A stretch of DNA of 64,000 nucleotides from Halomonas urmiana (GTDB taxonomy: Bacteria; Pseudomonadota; Gammaproteobacteria; Pseudomonadales; Halomonadaceae): positions 62,001 to 126,000 of the forward strand of contig NZ_VBUI01000006.1 in the NCBI RefSeq assembly GCF_005780185.1. Reading direction: 5' to 3'. A program made the position numbers and the translations under genes. The notes beneath the pieces were generated by a model. The model was not told the origin of the DNA and ran no database searches. It was given only the letters and a program-made list of their open reading frames with translations. This document shows, piece by piece, positions 63,954-64,000 of this stretch. Each line of letters starts with the position of its first letter. The first letter of the stretch is position 1.

Positions 63954-64000
63954 CCGGGCGCTTCGCGCCAGCGGCGAGACGCGGGCAACGGGCTTCGAGC

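Overview
The window looks like chromosomal DNA of a high-GC, heterotrophic gammaproteobacterium able to denitrify, most like Halomonas and relatives (Halomonadaceae). This rests on recognised families and gene order: TRAP transporter genes, gdhA, a split adenosylcobalamin ribonucleotide reductase (RNR) like Pseudomonas NrdJab, a cd1-type nir cluster and a clade-I nos cluster. The species cannot be fixed from sequence alone. Nearly all genes fit an anaerobic respiration and nitric-oxide (NO) defence island.

Layout. (1) 1-5953: end of a sugar-acid catabolic cluster: DenD-like dehydrogenase (cut by the window edge), TRAP transporter dctP-dctQ-dctM with an in-frame stop in dctQ, aldehyde dehydrogenase, beta-hydroxyacid dehydrogenase. 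(2) 6142-8964: small conserved gene, then ahpC and ahpF behind a candidate OxyR operator. (3) 9049-20249, minus strand: cytochrome b and molybdopterin oxidoreductase, then cytochrome c - nosR - nosZ - nosD - nosF - nosY - nosL and two small genes. (4) 20331-24849: Met/acid-rich secreted repeat protein, a two-component system, nsrR and a degenerate nnrS paralogue. (5) 24964-27817: hemN and gdhA. (6) 28423-38734: ubiT, class II RNR nrdJa (carrying an intein) and nrdJb, class III RNR with its glycyl-radical domain on a separate small gene, two nrdG-type radical SAM genes, ubiV and ubiU. (7) 38933-42453: globin, hemerythrin, ytfE/norA and norR. (8) 42562-47650: tetR and an RND efflux pair. (9) 47784-53166: lone sdhB paralogue, cytochrome c'-like protein, hmp, Yip1-like membrane protein, marR, unusual cytochrome P450. 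(10) 53240-63953: nirF-nirC, divergent nirS-nirD-nirL-nirG-nirH-nirJ-nirE-nirN, then nnrS. The window ends just after nnrS.

How it fits together. NirS makes NO and NosZ reduces N2O. The nirDLGH, nirJ, nirE, nirF and nirN products make heme d1, and NosRDFYL serve NosZ. HemN makes heme without oxygen, UbiTUV hydroxylate ubiquinone without oxygen, and class II/III RNRs supply deoxynucleotides without oxygen. NO is handled by Hmp, YtfE, hemerythrin, NnrS and perhaps the P450 and globin. No NO reductase and no nitrate reductase genes lie in this window.

Regulation is unusually readable. FNR/ANR/DNR-type boxes precede cytochrome c-nosR, ubiT-nrdJ, ubiU, nrdD, nnrS, nirS, hemN and the P450; in five cases a -10-like hexamer sits 32 bp from the box centre. 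NsrR-type operators precede hmp and the nnrS paralogue, with weaker ones before cytochrome c-nosR, sdhB and nirS. Three GGT-N7-ACC NorR sites and a consensus sigma-54 promoter lie between norR and ytfE. NrdR, OxyR, TetR and MarR-type operators are also visible.
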